Source of the DNA: Pseudomonas folii
GTDB taxonomy: Bacteria > Pseudomonadota > Gammaproteobacteria > Pseudomonadales > Pseudomonadaceae
Reading direction: 5' to 3'
Assembly: GCF_014357575.1 (NCBI RefSeq)
Contig: NZ_JACONW010000011.1
Span: 1-64,000, forward strand
DNA length: 64,000 nucleotides
The notes beneath the pieces are model-generated. The model saw nothing but the letters and a program-made list of their open reading frames with translations. It ran no database searches and was not told where the DNA came from. The position numbers and the translations under genes are program-made. Position 1 is the first letter of the stretch. Every line of letters starts with the position of its first letter. This document shows positions 1-13,925 of this stretch, one piece after another.

Positions 1-1
1 A

Positions 2-889
2 TCAATACCAGCGAGCCTCTCCGGCAGGGCGCTTCTTGAAGCGCTTCATGGTCCACATGTACTGGCTTGGATACGCCCGCACATATTTCTCCACCACCTG
101 ACTCATGGCCGCCGCCGACGTTGCAGTGTCGGTGCTGTACATGGCCTCGGGTGCAGCTTCCAGCACTACTTTGTAACCCGAACCGTCCGGCAGGCGCATG
201 GCATGCAGGAACACGCCGACGGCTTTACCACCCGCCAGCATGTTAGGCACAAACTTGCTGGTCAGGGCTGTAGTGGCGAAGAACGGTACGAAAATCCCCG
301 CTGATTCCGCTGGCTCTGGATCGGCCGGAATACCCACCGAGCCGCCTTTGCGCACTTCCTTGATGACGCTGAGAATGCCTTCCTTGGTGGACGCCGCCAC
401 ACGGTTACCCAGTTGTACCCGCTGTTTGCGCAACAGGTCATCGACCGCCTTGAGTTTGGGCGGACGGTAGAAAATGATCGGCTTGCACTGGCTGCAGTAG
501 AAGTGATTGAGCACTTCCCAGTTGCCCAGGTGACTGGTGATGCCAACGACGCCTTTACCGGACGCCAAGGCATCCTTGAGGACGTCGAGGCCTTCGACTT
601 CACGCACCAGATCGATGGATTTCTGAGCAGGCCAGATCCAGGCACAGGCGCTTTCGGTGAGGGTTTTGCCGATGTCCATCAAGCTGCGGCCGACGAGACG
701 CTCGCGCTCGGCAGGGTCCATTTCCGGAAAGCATTTAGCCAGATTGATGCGCGCAACCTCACGCGAACGGTTCGGCAGTTTCCACATCAACCAGCCGATG
801 CCTGCACCGACCCACTGCACAACGCGCCAGGGCAACAAGGCAAACAGTCGCAATGCGCCCACCATGAGGGCACCTTTAAACTTTTCCAC
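2..889 (-). CDS. htrB: Lipid A lauroyl-type acyltransferase (LpxL/HtrB family)
   Basis: A 295-residue member of the lysophospholipid/lipid A acyltransferase family, which transfers a secondary acyl chain from acyl-ACP to lipid A precursors at the inner membrane. The N-terminus (about residues 8-36) is a hydrophobic anchor. The catalytic HX4E motif is visible as H120-LGNW-E125. Length is normal for HtrB/LpxL. The stop codon lies at bases 2-4, so the gene is complete. It lies next to tag, as its counterpart does near the P. aeruginosa origin. Family assignment is firm; which acyl position or chain it adds cannot be read from the sequence. Confidence 0.9.
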   Translation of the reverse strand: MEKFKGALMVGALRLFALLPWRVVQWVGAGIGWLMWKLPNRSREVARINLAKCFPEMDPAERERLVGRSLMDIGKTLTESACAWIWPAQKSIDLVREVEGLDVLKDALASGKGVVGITSHLGNWEVLNHFYCSQCKPIIFYRPPKLKAVDDLLRKQRVQLGNRVAASTKEGILSVIKEVRKGGSVGIPADPEPAESAGIFVPFFATTALTSKFVPNMLAGGKAVGVFLHAMRLPDGSGYKVVLEAAPEAMYSTDTATSAAAMSQVVEKYVRAYPSQYMWTMKRFKKRPAGEARWY

Positions 890-927
890 AGATCACTCCC
901 CAAAACTCAAGGCGGCCATTGTAACCG

Positions 928-1479
928 TCAGCGGACCAAAACCGCGTATCGATCACAATCCACGGTATGGTCCATGACCATGCCGCTCGACTGCATGTAG
1001 GCATAACAGATGGTCGGCCCCACAAAGGTAAACCCTGCTTTCTTCAACGCCTTGCTCATGGCCTCGGCTTCTGGCGTGATGGCCGGGACTTCGCTGCGGT
1101 CCTTGCGATGGTTGATCTTCCGTTCACCGCCAACAAACGACCAGAGGAATTCAACCGGATCGTCCAGCTTCAACCACGCCTGCGCATTACGCCGGGCGGC
1201 GTTGAGCTTGAGACGGTTACGGATGATGCCCGGCTCCTGCATCAGGACGTCGATTTCAGCATCGGTCATGGCGGCAATCCGGTGCACATCAAACCCGAAC
1301 ATCACCTCGCGATAACGCGCGCGCTTTTTCAGAACGGTGATCCATGAAAGACCGGCCTGGAACCCTTCGAGCAAAAGCAACTCGAAGAGCTTCTGCGCGT
1401 CGCGCAACGGCACGCCCCACTCCTGATCGTGATAATCGATGTAAATCGGCTCTTCGTTGCACCAATAGCAGCGTGGCAT
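928..1479 (-). CDS. tag: DNA-3-methyladenine glycosylase I
   Basis: This 183-residue base-excision repair enzyme removes 3-methyladenine from DNA. The Tag zinc-binding residues are visible: C4 and H17 at the N-terminus, and a His and Cys in the C-terminal MDHTVDCD segment. The N-terminal CYWCNEE and HDQEWGVP segments are typical of the family. Full length. It is transcribed toward the acyltransferase gene, with a 38-bp gap, so the two may be cotranscribed. It diverges from glyQ. Confidence 0.95.
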   Translation of the reverse strand: MPRCYWCNEEPIYIDYHDQEWGVPLRDAQKLFELLLLEGFQAGLSWITVLKKRARYREVMFGFDVHRIAAMTDAEIDVLMQEPGIIRNRLKLNAARRNAQAWLKLDDPVEFLWSFVGGERKINHRKDRSEVPAITPEAEAMSKALKKAGFTFVGPTICYAYMQSSGMVMDHTVDCDRYAVLVR

Positions 1480-1514
1480 AGGGCTTCCAAGGGTGGAGGT
1501 GCTGCTGAATCGGG

Positions 1515-1520
1515 TATACT
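1515..1520 (+). promoter_or_regulatory. Candidate -10 element upstream of glyQ
   Basis: A TATACT hexamer, an excellent sigma70 -10 match, lies 40 bp upstream of the glyQ start in the divergent gap with tag. The region 17 bp upstream has only a poor -35 match, so this is a tentative promoter call. Confidence 0.35.
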
Positions 1521-1559
1521 CCCGCTCTTTAAATCGCAGCCCCAGTACAGGTGAATTTC

Positions 1560-2513
1560 GTGAGCCAGCCTACGCCAGCCGTGCGTACCTTCCAAGACTT
1601 GATCCTCGCCCTCCAGCAATACTGGGCCGAGCAAGGTTGTGTGGTACTTCAGCCCTACGATATGGAAGTAGGCGCCGGCACTTTCCACACTGCCACGTTT
1701 CTGCGCGCCGTAGGCCCGGAAACCTGGAACGCAGCCTACGTACAACCAAGCCGCCGTCCGACTGACGGCCGTTACGGTGAAAACCCGAACCGCCTGCAGC
1801 ACTACTATCAGTTTCAAGTAGTTCTCAAGCCAAACCCTGATAACTTCCAGGAGTTGTATCTGGGCTCGTTGAAGCATGTCGGTCTGGACCCGCTGGTCCA
1901 CGACGTGCGCTTCGTTGAAGACAACTGGGAATCGCCGACTCTGGGCGCCTGGGGTCTGGGCTGGGAAATCTGGCTCAACGGCATGGAAGTGTCGCAGTTC
2001 ACTTATTTCCAGCAAGCGGGCGGCATCGAATGCTACCCCGTGACCGGTGAGATCACCTACGGCCTGGAACGTCTGGCGATGTACCTGCAGAACGTTGACT
2101 CGGTTTATGACCTGGTCTGGGCTGACGGTCCGTTCGGCCGCGTGACTTACGGCGATGTGTTCCACCAGAACGAAGTGGAGCAATCGACTTACAACTTCGA
2201 GCACGCCAACGTCGACAAACTGTTCGAACTGTTCGATTTCTACGAAAGCGAAGCCAAGCGCCTGATCGAACTGGATCAGCCGCTGCCGCTGCCGAGCTAC
2301 GAAATGGTTCTGAAGGCTTCCCATACCTTCAACCTGCTGGACGCCCGTCGCGCCATCTCGGTAACTGCTCGTCAGCAGTACATCCTGCGTGTTCGTACCC
2401 TGGCTCGTTCTGTCGCTCAAGCCTATCTGATGGCTCGCGCCAAGCTGGGCTTCCCGATGGCTCCACCTGATTTACGTGACGAAGTGCTGGCCAAGCTGGA
2501 GGCGCAACAATGA
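1560..2513 (+). CDS. glyQ: Glycyl-tRNA synthetase alpha subunit
   Basis: Catalytic alpha chain of the alpha2-beta2 glycyl-tRNA synthetase, which charges tRNA-Gly. The class II catalytic core is evident from the QYWAEQGC and [11 protein letters not shown] segments and from [13 protein letters not shown] chose the GTG at 1560, giving a protein beginning MSQPTPAV. An AGGTG Shine-Dalgarno at 1549-1553 sits at the right distance, and the in-frame GTG at 1551 lies inside that ribosome-binding site. The product is 317 residues. The last codons overlap glyS by 4 bp, which suggests translational coupling. Confidence 0.95.
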   Translation: MSQPTPAVRTFQDLILALQQYWAEQGCVVLQPYDMEVGAGTFHTATFLRAVGPETWNAAYVQPSRRPTDGRYGENPNRLQHYYQFQVVLKPNPDNFQELYLGSLKHVGLDPLVHDVRFVEDNWESPTLGAWGLGWEIWLNGMEVSQFTYFQQAGGIECYPVTGEITYGLERLAMYLQNVDSVYDLVWADGPFGRVTYGDVFHQNEVEQSTYNFEHANVDKLFELFDFYESEAKRLIELDQPLPLPSYEMVLKASHTFNLLDARRAISVTARQQYILRVRTLARSVAQAYLMARAKLGFPMAPPDLRDEVLAKLEAQQ

Positions 2514-4564
2514 GTGCTCAAGATTTCCTGGTTGAACTGGGTACCGAAGAGCTGCCACCGAAAGTGCTCAACACGTTGGCCGATGCGTTTCTGGCCGGTA
2601 TCGAAAAAGGCCTGCAGTCTGCGGGGCTGACTTACAGCGCCAAGCAGGTTTATGGCGCACCGCGTCGTCTGGCCGTGTTGATTACCGACCTGTCCACGCA
2701 ACAGCCGGATCGCAGCATCAACCTTGACGGCCCGCCACGTCAGGCGGCTTTCGACGCGGAAGGCAACCCGACTCAGGCGGCACTGGGCTTTGCCAAGAAG
2801 TGCGGCGTTGATCTGAGCGAAATCGATCAGAGTGGTCCCAAGCTGCGTTACAGCCAGAACATCGCTGGCAAGCCAACCGCGAGCCTGCTGCCGACTATCG
2901 TTGAAGACTCCCTGAATGACCTGCCGATTCCCAAGCGCATGCGCTGGGGTGCCCGCAAGGAAGAGTTCGTGCGTCCGACCCAATGGCTGGTCATGCTGTT
3001 TGGCGATCAGGTCATCGATTGCACAATCCTGGCCCAGACTGCTGGCCGTGAATCCCGCGGCCATCGCTTCCACCACCCGGAAAGCGTTCGCATCACCTCG
3101 CCAGCCAGCTATCTGAGCGATCTGCGCAACGCGTATGTATTGGCTGACTTCAACGAACGTCGTCAACTGATCACCAAGCGTGTCGACGAACTGGCGACCC
3201 AACACGAAGGCACTGCCATCGTGCCGCCAGGCTTGCTTGACGAAGTGACTTCGCTGGTCGAGTGGCCGGTTCCGCTGGTGTGCTCGTTTGAAGAGCGCTT
3301 CCTGGAAGTGCCGCAAGAAGCCCTGATCACCACCATGCAGGACAACCAGAAGTACTTCTGCCTGCTGGATGCCGACGGCAAGTTGCTGCCACGCTTCATC
3401 ACCGTTGCGAATATCGAAAGCAAAGACCCACAGCAGATCGTCCTGGGTAACGAGAAAGTCGTTCGTCCACGTCTGACTGACGCTGAGTTCTTCTTCAAGC
3501 AGGACAAGAAGCAGAAGCTGGAAACCTTCAACGAGCGTCTGCAGAACGTCGTGTTCCAGGCTCAGTTGGGCAGCGTTTTCGACAAGGCTGAACGCGTTTC
3601 GAAACTGGCCGCATTCATCGCGCCACGTATCGGTGGCGATGCTCAACGCGCTGCGCGCGCCGGTCTGCTGTCCAAGTGCGACCTGGCCACCGAGATGGTG
3701 GGCGAATTTCCTGAAATGCAGGGTATCGCCGGTTACTACTACGCCAAGGCTGACGGCGAAACGGACGATGTAGCGCTGGCACTGAACGAGCAATACATGC
3801 CCCGCGGTGCAGGTGCTGACCTGCCGACGACCTTGACCGGTTCGGCAGTGGCCATCGCTGACAAGCTGGACACCCTGGTCGGTATCTTCGGTATCGGCAT
3901 GCTGCCTACCGGCAGTAAAGACCCGTACGCATTGCGTCGTGCGGCGCTGGGTATCCTGCGCATTCTGATCGAGAAGCAACTGGACCTGGATCTGATCGAG
4001 ACTGTGAAGTTTGCAGTGGGTCAGTTCGGTGCCAAGGTCAAAGCTGCCGGTCTGTCGGAACAGGTACTGGAATTCATCTTCGACCGCCTGCGTGCGCGCT
4101 ACGAAGACGAAGGCGTTGAAGTGGCGGTTTACCTGTCGGTTCGAGCCCTGCAACCAGGTTCGGCGCTGGACTTCGATCAGCGTGTTCAAGCCGTTCAGGC
4201 GTTCCGCAAACTGCCGGAAGCTGCAGCACTGGCCGCGGTGAACAAGCGCGTGTCGAATCTGTTGAGCAAGGCTGAGGGCAACATTGCCCAGACCGTCGAG
4301 CCCAAGTATTTCGATAACGCTAACGAGTTCTCGCTGTACTCGGCTATCAAGCAAGCGGATCAAGATGTGCAGCCGATGGCAGAAGCGCGTCAGTACAGCG
4401 AGACCCTCGCACGTCTGGCAGCCCTTCGTGAACCGGTTGATGCGTTCTTCGAAGCCGTGATGGTCAACGCCGAGGACGCCAACGTGCGCGCCAACCGCTA
4501 TGCGCTGCTGGCACGTCTGCGTGGCCTGTTCCTGGGTGTCGCTGACATCTCGCTGCTAGGCTGA
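2510..4564 (+). CDS. glyS: Glycyl-tRNA synthetase beta subunit
   Basis: The 684-residue beta chain of tetrameric glycyl-tRNA synthetase binds tRNA and is required with GlyQ. The N-terminus contains the typical [13 protein letters not shown] sequence, and the C-terminal half contains the HD-like and anticodon-binding parts. Its ATG overlaps the glyQ stop. Length is normal. A 646-residue open frame on the opposite strand (2423-4363) is a codon-bias shadow and is not annotated. Confidence 0.96.
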   Translation: MSAQDFLVELGTEELPPKVLNTLADAFLAGIEKGLQSAGLTYSAKQVYGAPRRLAVLITDLSTQQPDRSINLDGPPRQAAFDAEGNPTQAALGFAKKCGVDLSEIDQSGPKLRYSQNIAGKPTASLLPTIVEDSLNDLPIPKRMRWGARKEEFVRPTQWLVMLFGDQVIDCTILAQTAGRESRGHRFHHPESVRITSPASYLSDLRNAYVLADFNERRQLITKRVDELATQHEGTAIVPPGLLDEVTSLVEWPVPLVCSFEERFLEVPQEALITTMQDNQKYFCLLDADGKLLPRFITVANIESKDPQQIVLGNEKVVRPRLTDAEFFFKQDKKQKLETFNERLQNVVFQAQLGSVFDKAERVSKLAAFIAPRIGGDAQRAARAGLLSKCDLATEMVGEFPEMQGIAGYYYAKADGETDDVALALNEQYMPRGAGADLPTTLTGSAVAIADKLDTLVGIFGIGMLPTGSKDPYALRRAALGILRILIEKQLDLDLIETVKFAVGQFGAKVKAAGLSEQVLEFIFDRLRARYEDEGVEVAVYLSVRALQPGSALDFDQRVQAVQAFRKLPEAAALAAVNKRVSNLLSKAEGNIAQTVEPKYFDNANEFSLYSAIKQADQDVQPMAEARQYSETLARLAALREPVDAFFEAVMVNAEDANVRANRYALLARLRGLFLGVADISLLG

Positions 4565-4578
4565 AGAAGGGGCGCATT

Positions 4579-5130
4579 GTGAAGTTGCTGATCCTCGATC
4601 GGGATGGAGTCATCAATCACGACTCCGACGCTTACATAAAGTCGGTGGCGGAGTGGATTCCGATTACCGGCTCGATCGAGGCGATTGCGCAGCTGAGCAA
4701 GGCCGGCTGGACGGTTGCAGTCGCGACCAACCAGTCCGGCATCGCCCGAGGTTATTACGACCTCGCGACCCTGGACGCCATGCACGCGCGTTTACGTGAA
4801 CTAGTGGCGGGGCAGGGTGGCGAAGTCGGTTTGATCGTCTATTGCCCACACGGGCCCGATGAAGGTTGCGATTGCCGCAAGCCGAAGCCGGGCATGCTGC
4901 AGACCATCGCCCGACACTACCAGGTGGAGCTGGCGGGAACGTGGTTTGTGGGCGACAGCAGCAGCGACCTTAAGGCCGCAATGGCCGTCGACTCACAACC
5001 GGTTTTGGTTAAAACCGGCAAAGGAGAGAAAACACTGGCAGGGTCGCTCCCCGTCAGTACGTTGGTTTTTGACGATCTCGCGGCCGTTGCCGCAGAACTT
5101 ATCCACAATAGCGCTCCGCAAAACAACTAG
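4579..5130 (+). CDS. gmhB: D-glycero-beta-D-manno-heptose-1,7-bisphosphate 7-phosphatase
   Basis: This HAD-superfamily phosphatase acts in ADP-heptose synthesis for the LPS inner core. HAD motif I is D7-R-D9-G. The GmhB zinc site C-x-H-x5-C-x-C is visible at C89, H91, C97 and C99. The protein has 183 residues. The start is GTG with GAAGAAGGGG upstream, 14 bp after glyS. It is followed by a PlsC-family acyltransferase, the same order as near the P. aeruginosa origin. An exact DnaA-box sequence lies near its 3' end (5099-5107). Confidence 0.93.
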   Translation: MKLLILDRDGVINHDSDAYIKSVAEWIPITGSIEAIAQLSKAGWTVAVATNQSGIARGYYDLATLDAMHARLRELVAGQGGEVGLIVYCPHGPDEGCDCRKPKPGMLQTIARHYQVELAGTWFVGDSSSDLKAAMAVDSQPVLVKTGKGEKTLAGSLPVSTLVFDDLAAVAAELIHNSAPQNN

Positions 5131-5176
5131 CGGTACGCTTGATGAACGGGCACTTGCCCGCACGGTAAAAGCAACT

Positions 5177-5947
5177 ATGTCGATCATCCAGGCAATCAGG
5201 ACCGTTCTTTTCTACCTGTTGCTAGGCACCAGCTCTCTGCTGTGGTGCACGTTAAGCTTCTTCATCGCCCCGTTCCTGCCTTTCAAGGCTCGCTATCGCT
5301 TCATCAATGTCTACTGGTGCCGCTGTGCAATCTGGTTGACCCGAGTATTTCTGAATATCCGGGTTGAAGTGACCGGTGCGGAAAATGTCCCCAAGACGCC
5401 CTGCGTGATCATTTCCAACCACCAGAGCACCTGGGAAACCTTCTTCCTGTCACAGTACTTCTCACCACTGAGCCAAGTGCTCAAGCGTGAACTTCTGTAT
5501 GTACCGTTCTTTGGCTGGGCGATGGCCATGCTGCGTCCTATCGCAATTGATCGTGAGAACCCCAAAGCAGCACTCAAGCAAATTGCGAAGAAGGGCGATG
5601 AGCTGCTCAAGGACGGTGTCTGGGTACTGATCTTCCCGGAAGGCACCCGGGTCCCGTTTGGCCAGGTTGGTAAGTTCTCTCGCGGGGGCACTGCCTTGGC
5701 GGTGAATGCAAACCTGCCCGTCCTGCCGATTGCGCACAACGCTGGCAAGTACTGGCCGAAGGAAGGCTGGGCGAAAAAGCCAGGGACTATTCAGGTCGTG
5801 ATCGGCGAACCGATGTACGCAGAGGGCGAAGGCCCACGCGCCATTGCAGCCCTGAACGATCGGGTTCAAACCTGGAACGAAGACACTCAGAAAGCTTTGG
5901 GCTCAATCACCGTACCGGTGTCGAACAAGGAAGAAGCGGTTATCTGA
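5177..5947 (+). CDS. plsC: 1-acyl-sn-glycerol-3-phosphate acyltransferase (PlsC family)
   Basis: A 256-residue membrane acyltransferase of phospholipid synthesis that converts lysophosphatidate to phosphatidate. A hydrophobic N-terminus (residues 9-32) precedes the HX4E-type motif H82-QSTW-E87. The acceptor-binding FPEGTR lies at 153-158, and PIAHN follows. I start at the ATG at 5177 (MSIIQAIR), because the upstream in-frame extension runs through gmhB. P. aeruginosa has a homologous gene at this place. An exact DnaA-box sequence follows just after its stop. Confidence 0.92.
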   Translation: MSIIQAIRTVLFYLLLGTSSLLWCTLSFFIAPFLPFKARYRFINVYWCRCAIWLTRVFLNIRVEVTGAENVPKTPCVIISNHQSTWETFFLSQYFSPLSQVLKRELLYVPFFGWAMAMLRPIAIDRENPKAALKQIAKKGDELLKDGVWVLIFPEGTRVPFGQVGKFSRGGTALAVNANLPVLPIAHNAGKYWPKEGWAKKPGTIQVVIGEPMYAEGEGPRAIAALNDRVQTWNEDTQKALGSITVPVSNKEEAVI

Positions 5948-6077
5948 GTTTTGTGGATAACCTGTGCACTGTTTTTGTTTTTTTCGTAAAAATCGGCGGC
6001 AAAGCCTTGGATTTACTGCTTATTTCCGATGCTCATTAAAGAGCCAAAAACGTGCATAAGTTTTTATGAGCGTCTAG

Positions 6078-6103
6078 AACCGACCTTTCGGGGTCGGTTT
6101 TTT
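6078..6103 (+). terminator. Rho-independent terminator after plsC
   Basis: An 8-bp stem AACCGACC / GGTCGGTT is followed by a run of T residues. It closes the glyQ-glyS-gmhB-plsC transcript and lies between that unit and the convergent XRE regulator gene. Confidence 0.85.
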
Positions 6104-6148
6104 ATGTCTGGAATTTATGCGAATCCTTTATGCACATGAATAACACTA

Positions 6149-6982
6149 TTACTGTTTAGTGCCACCCTCAGGTAACCCGGCTTTCACCTTTTCGTAGGCT
6201 TGGGTCATGACGTTCCAGGTTCTCGTATCAGCAGGGATCAGGTGCTCTATACGCAACGACTCCATGGTGACGTCTAGCGGCATACCGAATGTTGTAAACG
6301 TGGACATGAATTTCAATTCACCCTGCTTTGCGTTGATTCGGGTGAATAACAGCGGGGGTGGTTCATTGGTCAGCGCTAAAGATCCGCTTGGCACAGGCAG
6401 ACCTTTCAAGAGAGCTGCCAATTTGTGATTACTCAAGCTCTCTCTTGCGGCTCTTTGCCAGGCCACTAACCTGACCTCGTCAACATTGATTAAATGGTCG
6501 CCTAACCCGCCGGGCTGCAATAGCGTTTCGAGCAGATTGAGTCCGTTGGCTGCAGCGGCATCAAGGCCTACCAGATCAAACAAAACTCCGACGCTTACAT
6601 TCGCAGCCACCACATCCCACTCACTGCCCATGACAATGGCAGGGGCAGGGTTGTTGGCGTGAAGTAGATGAGTAATAGCTTCGCGAACCGCTTTCATACC
6701 CGGAGAGGTAAGGGGAGTTGCTTCGTAACGGGGCGCATAACCGGCCGCGAGAAACACTCTATTGCAATGCTCCAAGGGTGCCTCGAGCGCCGTCAGCAGG
6801 TTATGCAAAGTAGAAGGACCGGGTCTGGCACGTCCTGTCTCAATGCAACTCAGGTGGCGCTGAGACACGCCAGAAATCAAAGCCAGATCAAGTTGGCTCA
6901 ATCGGGCCTGACGGCGCAATTGCCGTAACTGCTCACCGGCATCAACTGAGGGAACGGATCGAAGAAAAGGTAAGGGCTTCAT
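6149..6982 (-). CDS. XRE-family regulator with MmyB-like ligand-binding domain
   Basis: This 277-residue protein has an N-terminal XRE helix-turn-helix (about residues 16-70; LSQLDLALISGVSQRHLS and ETGRARP). A C-terminal region of about 170 residues resembles the MmyB-like fold of the MmyB/XRE family, with FTRINAKQGELKFMS and the DVVAANVSVG stretch. Members are usually local repressors or activators that sense small hydrophobic ligands. It diverges from a small membrane protein gene at 7101, its most likely target. Its signal is unknown. Confidence 0.8.
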   Translation of the reverse strand: MKPLPFLRSVPSVDAGEQLRQLRRQARLSQLDLALISGVSQRHLSCIETGRARPGPSTLHNLLTALEAPLEHCNRVFLAAGYAPRYEATPLTSPGMKAVREAITHLLHANNPAPAIVMGSEWDVVAANVSVGVLFDLVGLDAAAANGLNLLETLLQPGGLGDHLINVDEVRLVAWQRAARESLSNHKLAALLKGLPVPSGSLALTNEPPPLLFTRINAKQGELKFMSTFTTFGMPLDVTMESLRIEHLIPADTRTWNVMTQAYEKVKAGLPEGGTKQ

Positions 6983-7100
6983 TCATCGACTCTAACGGCG
7001 GGAGTTGAGGGAGTCCATGACCTGTGAGGTCATTGATCCTGTGGCGAAAATATCACTAACTTAGCTGGAAAGCTTATCGCTGATTGCTCAAGGAAGACTG

Positions 7101-7451
7101 ATGAACAGACCCTACCTCGCATTGGCCACTTTGGTGGTTTTCTCGTTGTATACGGCGGGCACCATGTGGCTGTCTGAGCAATCACTAATCGCTTTCGGCA
7201 TCGAGCTCATTTCCCGTCCAGACACTGCACAGGTGGTCGTTGACCTCTACTTGCTCGGTTTCCTTGCTTGCGTCTGGATGTATCGGGATGCACACGCTAG
7301 AGGTCATTCAACCGTATCGCTCCTTCCTTATTTTTTGATAACGGCCTTGTTCCTGTCGATCGGCCCACTGCTTTACATTGTGATCAATGGCTTCAGCAGA
7401 GCGTCGGCAGATATGGTTGATCATGGGGGAGGATCGGAAAAGGTGAGCTGA
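7101..7451 (+). CDS. Small membrane protein, DUF2834-like
   Basis: This 116-residue protein has three or four hydrophobic segments (about residues 5-25, 45-60 and 72-95). The arrangement, with FGIELISRPDTAQVVVDLYLL followed by a short basic loop and a second hydrophobic hairpin, resembles DUF2834 proteins. I infer this from general pattern only. It is preceded by AAGGAAG 6-8 bp before the ATG and is divergent from the XRE/MmyB-type regulator. No function is known. Confidence 0.6.
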   Translation: MNRPYLALATLVVFSLYTAGTMWLSEQSLIAFGIELISRPDTAQVVVDLYLLGFLACVWMYRDAHARGHSTVSLLPYFLITALFLSIGPLLYIVINGFSRASADMVDHGGGSEKVS

Positions 7452-7584
7452 GGGGAAGGTCGATCTGTTGACGACACGAACTCATCGGTTTGCATAGCCA
7501 ACGCTTCGCGAACAAGTTCCTACAGATGGAGCATCCGAGCCCTTGGAAAGTGCCATTGGACCAACCTGAGCTTCGACTCGATTC

Positions 7585-7600
7585 TGTTCCACGTGGAACA
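7585..7600. promoter_or_regulatory. parS: parS centromere-like site (perfect palindrome)
   Basis: The 16-bp sequence TGTTCCACGTGGAACA is a perfect palindrome identical to the chromosomal parS consensus bound by ParB. It lies between the small membrane protein gene and gyrB. The cognate parA and parB are in this window at 25.6-27.3 kb. Confidence 0.93.
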
Positions 7601-7664
7601 CATATCATCTGTGGGACGTTCGCGGTGGGCTCTCGAAATCAGCGTTGTGGAATGTTGGTTAAAA

Positions 7665-7694
7665 AAAACCCCGGCTCAATGACCGGGGTTTTTG
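7665..7694. terminator. Bidirectional terminator downstream of gyrB
   Basis: A ten-pair stem AAAACCCCGG / CCGGGGTTTT has an A-run on one side and a T-run on the other, so it can stop transcription from either direction. It separates gyrB from the converging upstream unit. Confidence 0.85.
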
Positions 7695-7716
7695 TTGGCT
7701 AACCGAGACAGACCTT

Positions 7717-11242
<3,526 letters not shown>

Positions 11243-11262
11243 CTAGCTTCTGCTGAACATGG

Positions 11263-12366
11263 TTACAGGCGCATCGGCATAACTACATAAGCTGAGTCGT
11301 CGTTATCTGATTCCTGTACCAGCGCACTGCTGTTGGAGTCAGACAAAATCAGACGAACTTGCTCGGTAGTCATTACGCCCAGCACGTCGAGCAAGTAGCT
11401 GACGTTGAACCCGATCTCCAGCGAAGCGCCGTTATAGTCGACGCTGATTTCTTCTTCCGCTTCTTCCTGCTCAGGGTTGTTCGCCTGGATTTTCAGCTGA
11501 CCGCTGGCCAACTGAAGACGGATACCACGGTACTTTTCATTGGACAGAATCGCCGTGCGGCTGAACGCTTCACGCAATGCCTGACGATCGCCCAACACAA
11601 GCTTGTCACCACCCTTGGGCAGCACGCGCTCGTAGTCCGGGAATTTGCCGTCAACCAGTTTGGAGGTGAACGTGAACTCGCCAGTGGTCGCACGAATGTG
11701 ATGCTGACCCAGGACGATACTCACGATGCCATCTTGCTCGGTCAGCAGGCGAGCCATTTCCAGGATGCCTTTACGTGGAACAATCACCTGGTGACGATCA
11801 GCCTGTTCGATATCAGCAGTCATCGAGCACATGGCCAAACGGTGACCGTCGGTGGCAACAGCGCGAAGAATACCGGCGCTCACTTCCAGCAACATGCCGT
11901 TGAGGTAATAACGAACGTCCTGCTGAGCCATTGCAAAGCTTGTGCGCTCGATCAAACGACGCAACTTGCTCTGCACCAGGTTGAAGGTCAGCGAACCAGG
12001 ACCTTCTTCAACAGTAGGGAAGTCATTGGCAGGCAACGTCGACAGCGTGAAGCGGCTACGACCAGCCTTGACGATCAACTTTGCATCATCGACCTTGATG
12101 TCGATCAGCACGTCGTTCGGCAGGCTTTTGCAAATGTCCATCAGCTTGCGGGCAGGGACAGTGATCTCGCCCGGCTCAGCAGGTTCTTCTAGCTGAACAC
12201 GGCCAACGAGTTCGACTTCAAGATCAGTGCCGGTCAACGAGAGCTGCTGCCCTTCGACGACCAGAAGCACGTTGGAGAGCACCGGCAGGGTCTGGCGGCG
12301 TTCAACAACGCCGGCGACCAATTGCAGGGGTTTCAACAGGGCTTCGCGTTGAATGGTGAAATGCAT
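11263..12366 (-). CDS. dnaN: DNA polymerase III beta subunit (sliding clamp)
   Basis: The 367-residue processivity clamp, with three clamp subdomains over the full length. It starts MHFTIQREALLKPLQ and ends in the conserved VVMPMRL. It lies between dnaA and recF, with gaps of 38 and 20 bp, consistent with one operon. Confidence 0.98.
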   Translation of the reverse strand: MHFTIQREALLKPLQLVAGVVERRQTLPVLSNVLLVVEGQQLSLTGTDLEVELVGRVQLEEPAEPGEITVPARKLMDICKSLPNDVLIDIKVDDAKLIVKAGRSRFTLSTLPANDFPTVEEGPGSLTFNLVQSKLRRLIERTSFAMAQQDVRYYLNGMLLEVSAGILRAVATDGHRLAMCSMTADIEQADRHQVIVPRKGILEMARLLTEQDGIVSIVLGQHHIRATTGEFTFTSKLVDGKFPDYERVLPKGGDKLVLGDRQALREAFSRTAILSNEKYRGIRLQLASGQLKIQANNPEQEEAEEEISVDYNGASLEIGFNVSYLLDVLGVMTTEQVRLILSDSNSSALVQESDNDDSAYVVMPMRL

Positions 12367-12404
12367 GGTCTAGTCCCTTGCCTTAATAAGCTGCGCTGAT
12401 GTCA

Positions 12405-13925
12405 TCAAGTGGTCAGTGTACGCAGCAGGTTCTTGTAGTCCTCGCGAATATCCGCGTCGGATTCCTTCAATTCATTAATTTTTCGACACGCGTGCAATAC
12501 AGTCGTGTGGTCGCGTCCGCCAAACACATCACCGATCTCCGGCAAACTGTGGTTGGTCAGCTCCTTGGACAATGCCATCGCCACCTGACGCGGACGGGCT
12601 ACAGATCGGGAACGACGCTTGGACAACAGGTCGGAAATCTTGATCTTGTAGTACTCGGCGACAGTGCGCTGGATGTTATCCACACTCACGAGTTTGTCCT
12701 GCAGTGCCAACAGGTCCTTCAATGATTCGCGGATCAACTCGATAGTGATCTCACGGCCCATGAAGTGCGAGTGGGCAATTACACGCTTGAGTGCACCTTC
12801 AAGCTCACGCACGTTGGAACGAATGCGTTGTGCAATGAAGAAAGCCGCATCGTGAGGCAGATCTACCTTCGCCTGATCCGCTTTTTTCATCAGGATCGCG
12901 ACGCGGGTTTCAAGCTCAGGAGGCTCGACAGCAACTGTCAGGCCCCAACCAAATCGCGACTTCAGGCGCTCTTCCAGCCCCTCAATCTCTTTCGGATACC
13001 GGTCGCTCGTCAGAATGACCTGCTGGCCGCCTTCAAGCAGAGCATTGAACGTGTGGAAAAACTCTTCCTGAGAACGTTCCTTGCGGGCGAAAAACTGAAT
13101 ATCGTCGATCAGCAATGCATCCACAGAACGATAGAAACGCTTGAACTCGTTGATCGCGTTCAACTGCAGCGCTTTGACCATGTCGGCCACGAAACGCTCC
13201 GAATGCAGGTAAACAACCTTGGCGTTCGGGTTCTTCTTGAGAAGATGATTACCCACAGCGTGCATCAAGTGAGTTTTACCCAGGCCGACGCCGCCATAAA
13301 GAAAGAGCGGGTTATAGCCATGCTTGGGGTTATCAGCCACTTGCCAGGCCGCAGCCCGGGCCAGCTGGTTCGACTTACCTTCGACGAAGTTCTCAAAAGT
13401 GAACGTGCGATTCAGATAGCTGGTGTGTTTGAGCGCACCTTCTACCTGGACCGTACGCTGTTCAGCACGAGCAGGGGCCTGTTGGGAACTGGCACCAGCC
13501 ATTGGGTCGAAGCTGTCACGAGAGGGTTCGTCGTTAACCTGCGATGGCTGTACTGGTGCTGGGGCAGGGACTTGAGCGGGAGCGGGTGCCTGACTAACAG
13601 GCTGGCTCGCTGCTATTGCCTGCGAGGCCGCCGCAGCCAATGGCGCGTTCGGGGCCGCGCGAGGCGCAGAACTGCGCTTGCTGCCTATTAATAGAGAAAG
13701 CGCAGGTGCCATCCCTTGACCATGCTCCCCCAACAGTTCGAGCAAACGACCGAGGTATTTTTCGTTTACCCAATCGAGAACAAAACGGTTAGGTGCATAG
13801 ACACGCAACTCGTCGCCTTCGGCTTCAACCTGTAGCGGACGGATCCAGGTGTTGAATTGCTGGGCAGGCAGCTCATCGCGCAAAAGCTCCACGCACTGCT
13901 GCCAAAGTTCCAATGACACGGACAT
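12405..13925 (-). CDS. dnaA: Chromosomal replication initiator DnaA
   Basis: The 506-residue initiator. Domain I covers residues 1-85, followed by a long Ala/Pro/Gln-rich domain II linker (about 90-170). The AAA+ domain III has Walker [14 protein letters not shown] and Walker B LLIDDIQF. Domain IV has the DnaA-box-binding [14 protein letters not shown] near the C-terminus. It points away from oriC, which lies immediately upstream. One exact DnaA-box sequence occurs inside the gene at 12676-12684. Confidence 0.98.
   Translation of the reverse strand: MSVSLELWQQCVELLRDELPAQQFNTWIRPLQVEAEGDELRVYAPNRFVLDWVNEKYLGRLLELLGEHGQGMAPALSLLIGSKRSSAPRAAPNAPLAAAASQAIAASQPVSQAPAPAQVPAPAPVQPSQVNDEPSRDSFDPMAGASSQQAPARAEQRTVQVEGALKHTSYLNRTFTFENFVEGKSNQLARAAAWQVADNPKHGYNPLFLYGGVGLGKTHLMHAVGNHLLKKNPNAKVVYLHSERFVADMVKALQLNAINEFKRFYRSVDALLIDDIQFFARKERSQEEFFHTFNALLEGGQQVILTSDRYPKEIEGLEERLKSRFGWGLTVAVEPPELETRVAILMKKADQAKVDLPHDAAFFIAQRIRSNVRELEGALKRVIAHSHFMGREITIELIRESLKDLLALQDKLVSVDNIQRTVAEYYKIKISDLLSKRRSRSVARPRQVAMALSKELTNHSLPEIGDVFGGRDHTTVLHACRKINELKESDADIREDYKNLLRTLTT

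Noticed and set aside
1329-2420. 363-codon minus-strand frame across tag and glyQ
   Set aside because: It overlaps two well-supported genes in other frames and has no recognisable protein features.
2423-4363. 646-codon open frame antisense to glyS
   Set aside because: Composition is a mirror of the conserved glyS codons, with no domain or ribosome-binding site; glyS is certain on the other strand.
11770-11783. Half parS-like TTTACGTGGAACA in dnaN
   Set aside because: Only one half-site matches the palindrome; the other half is not conserved.
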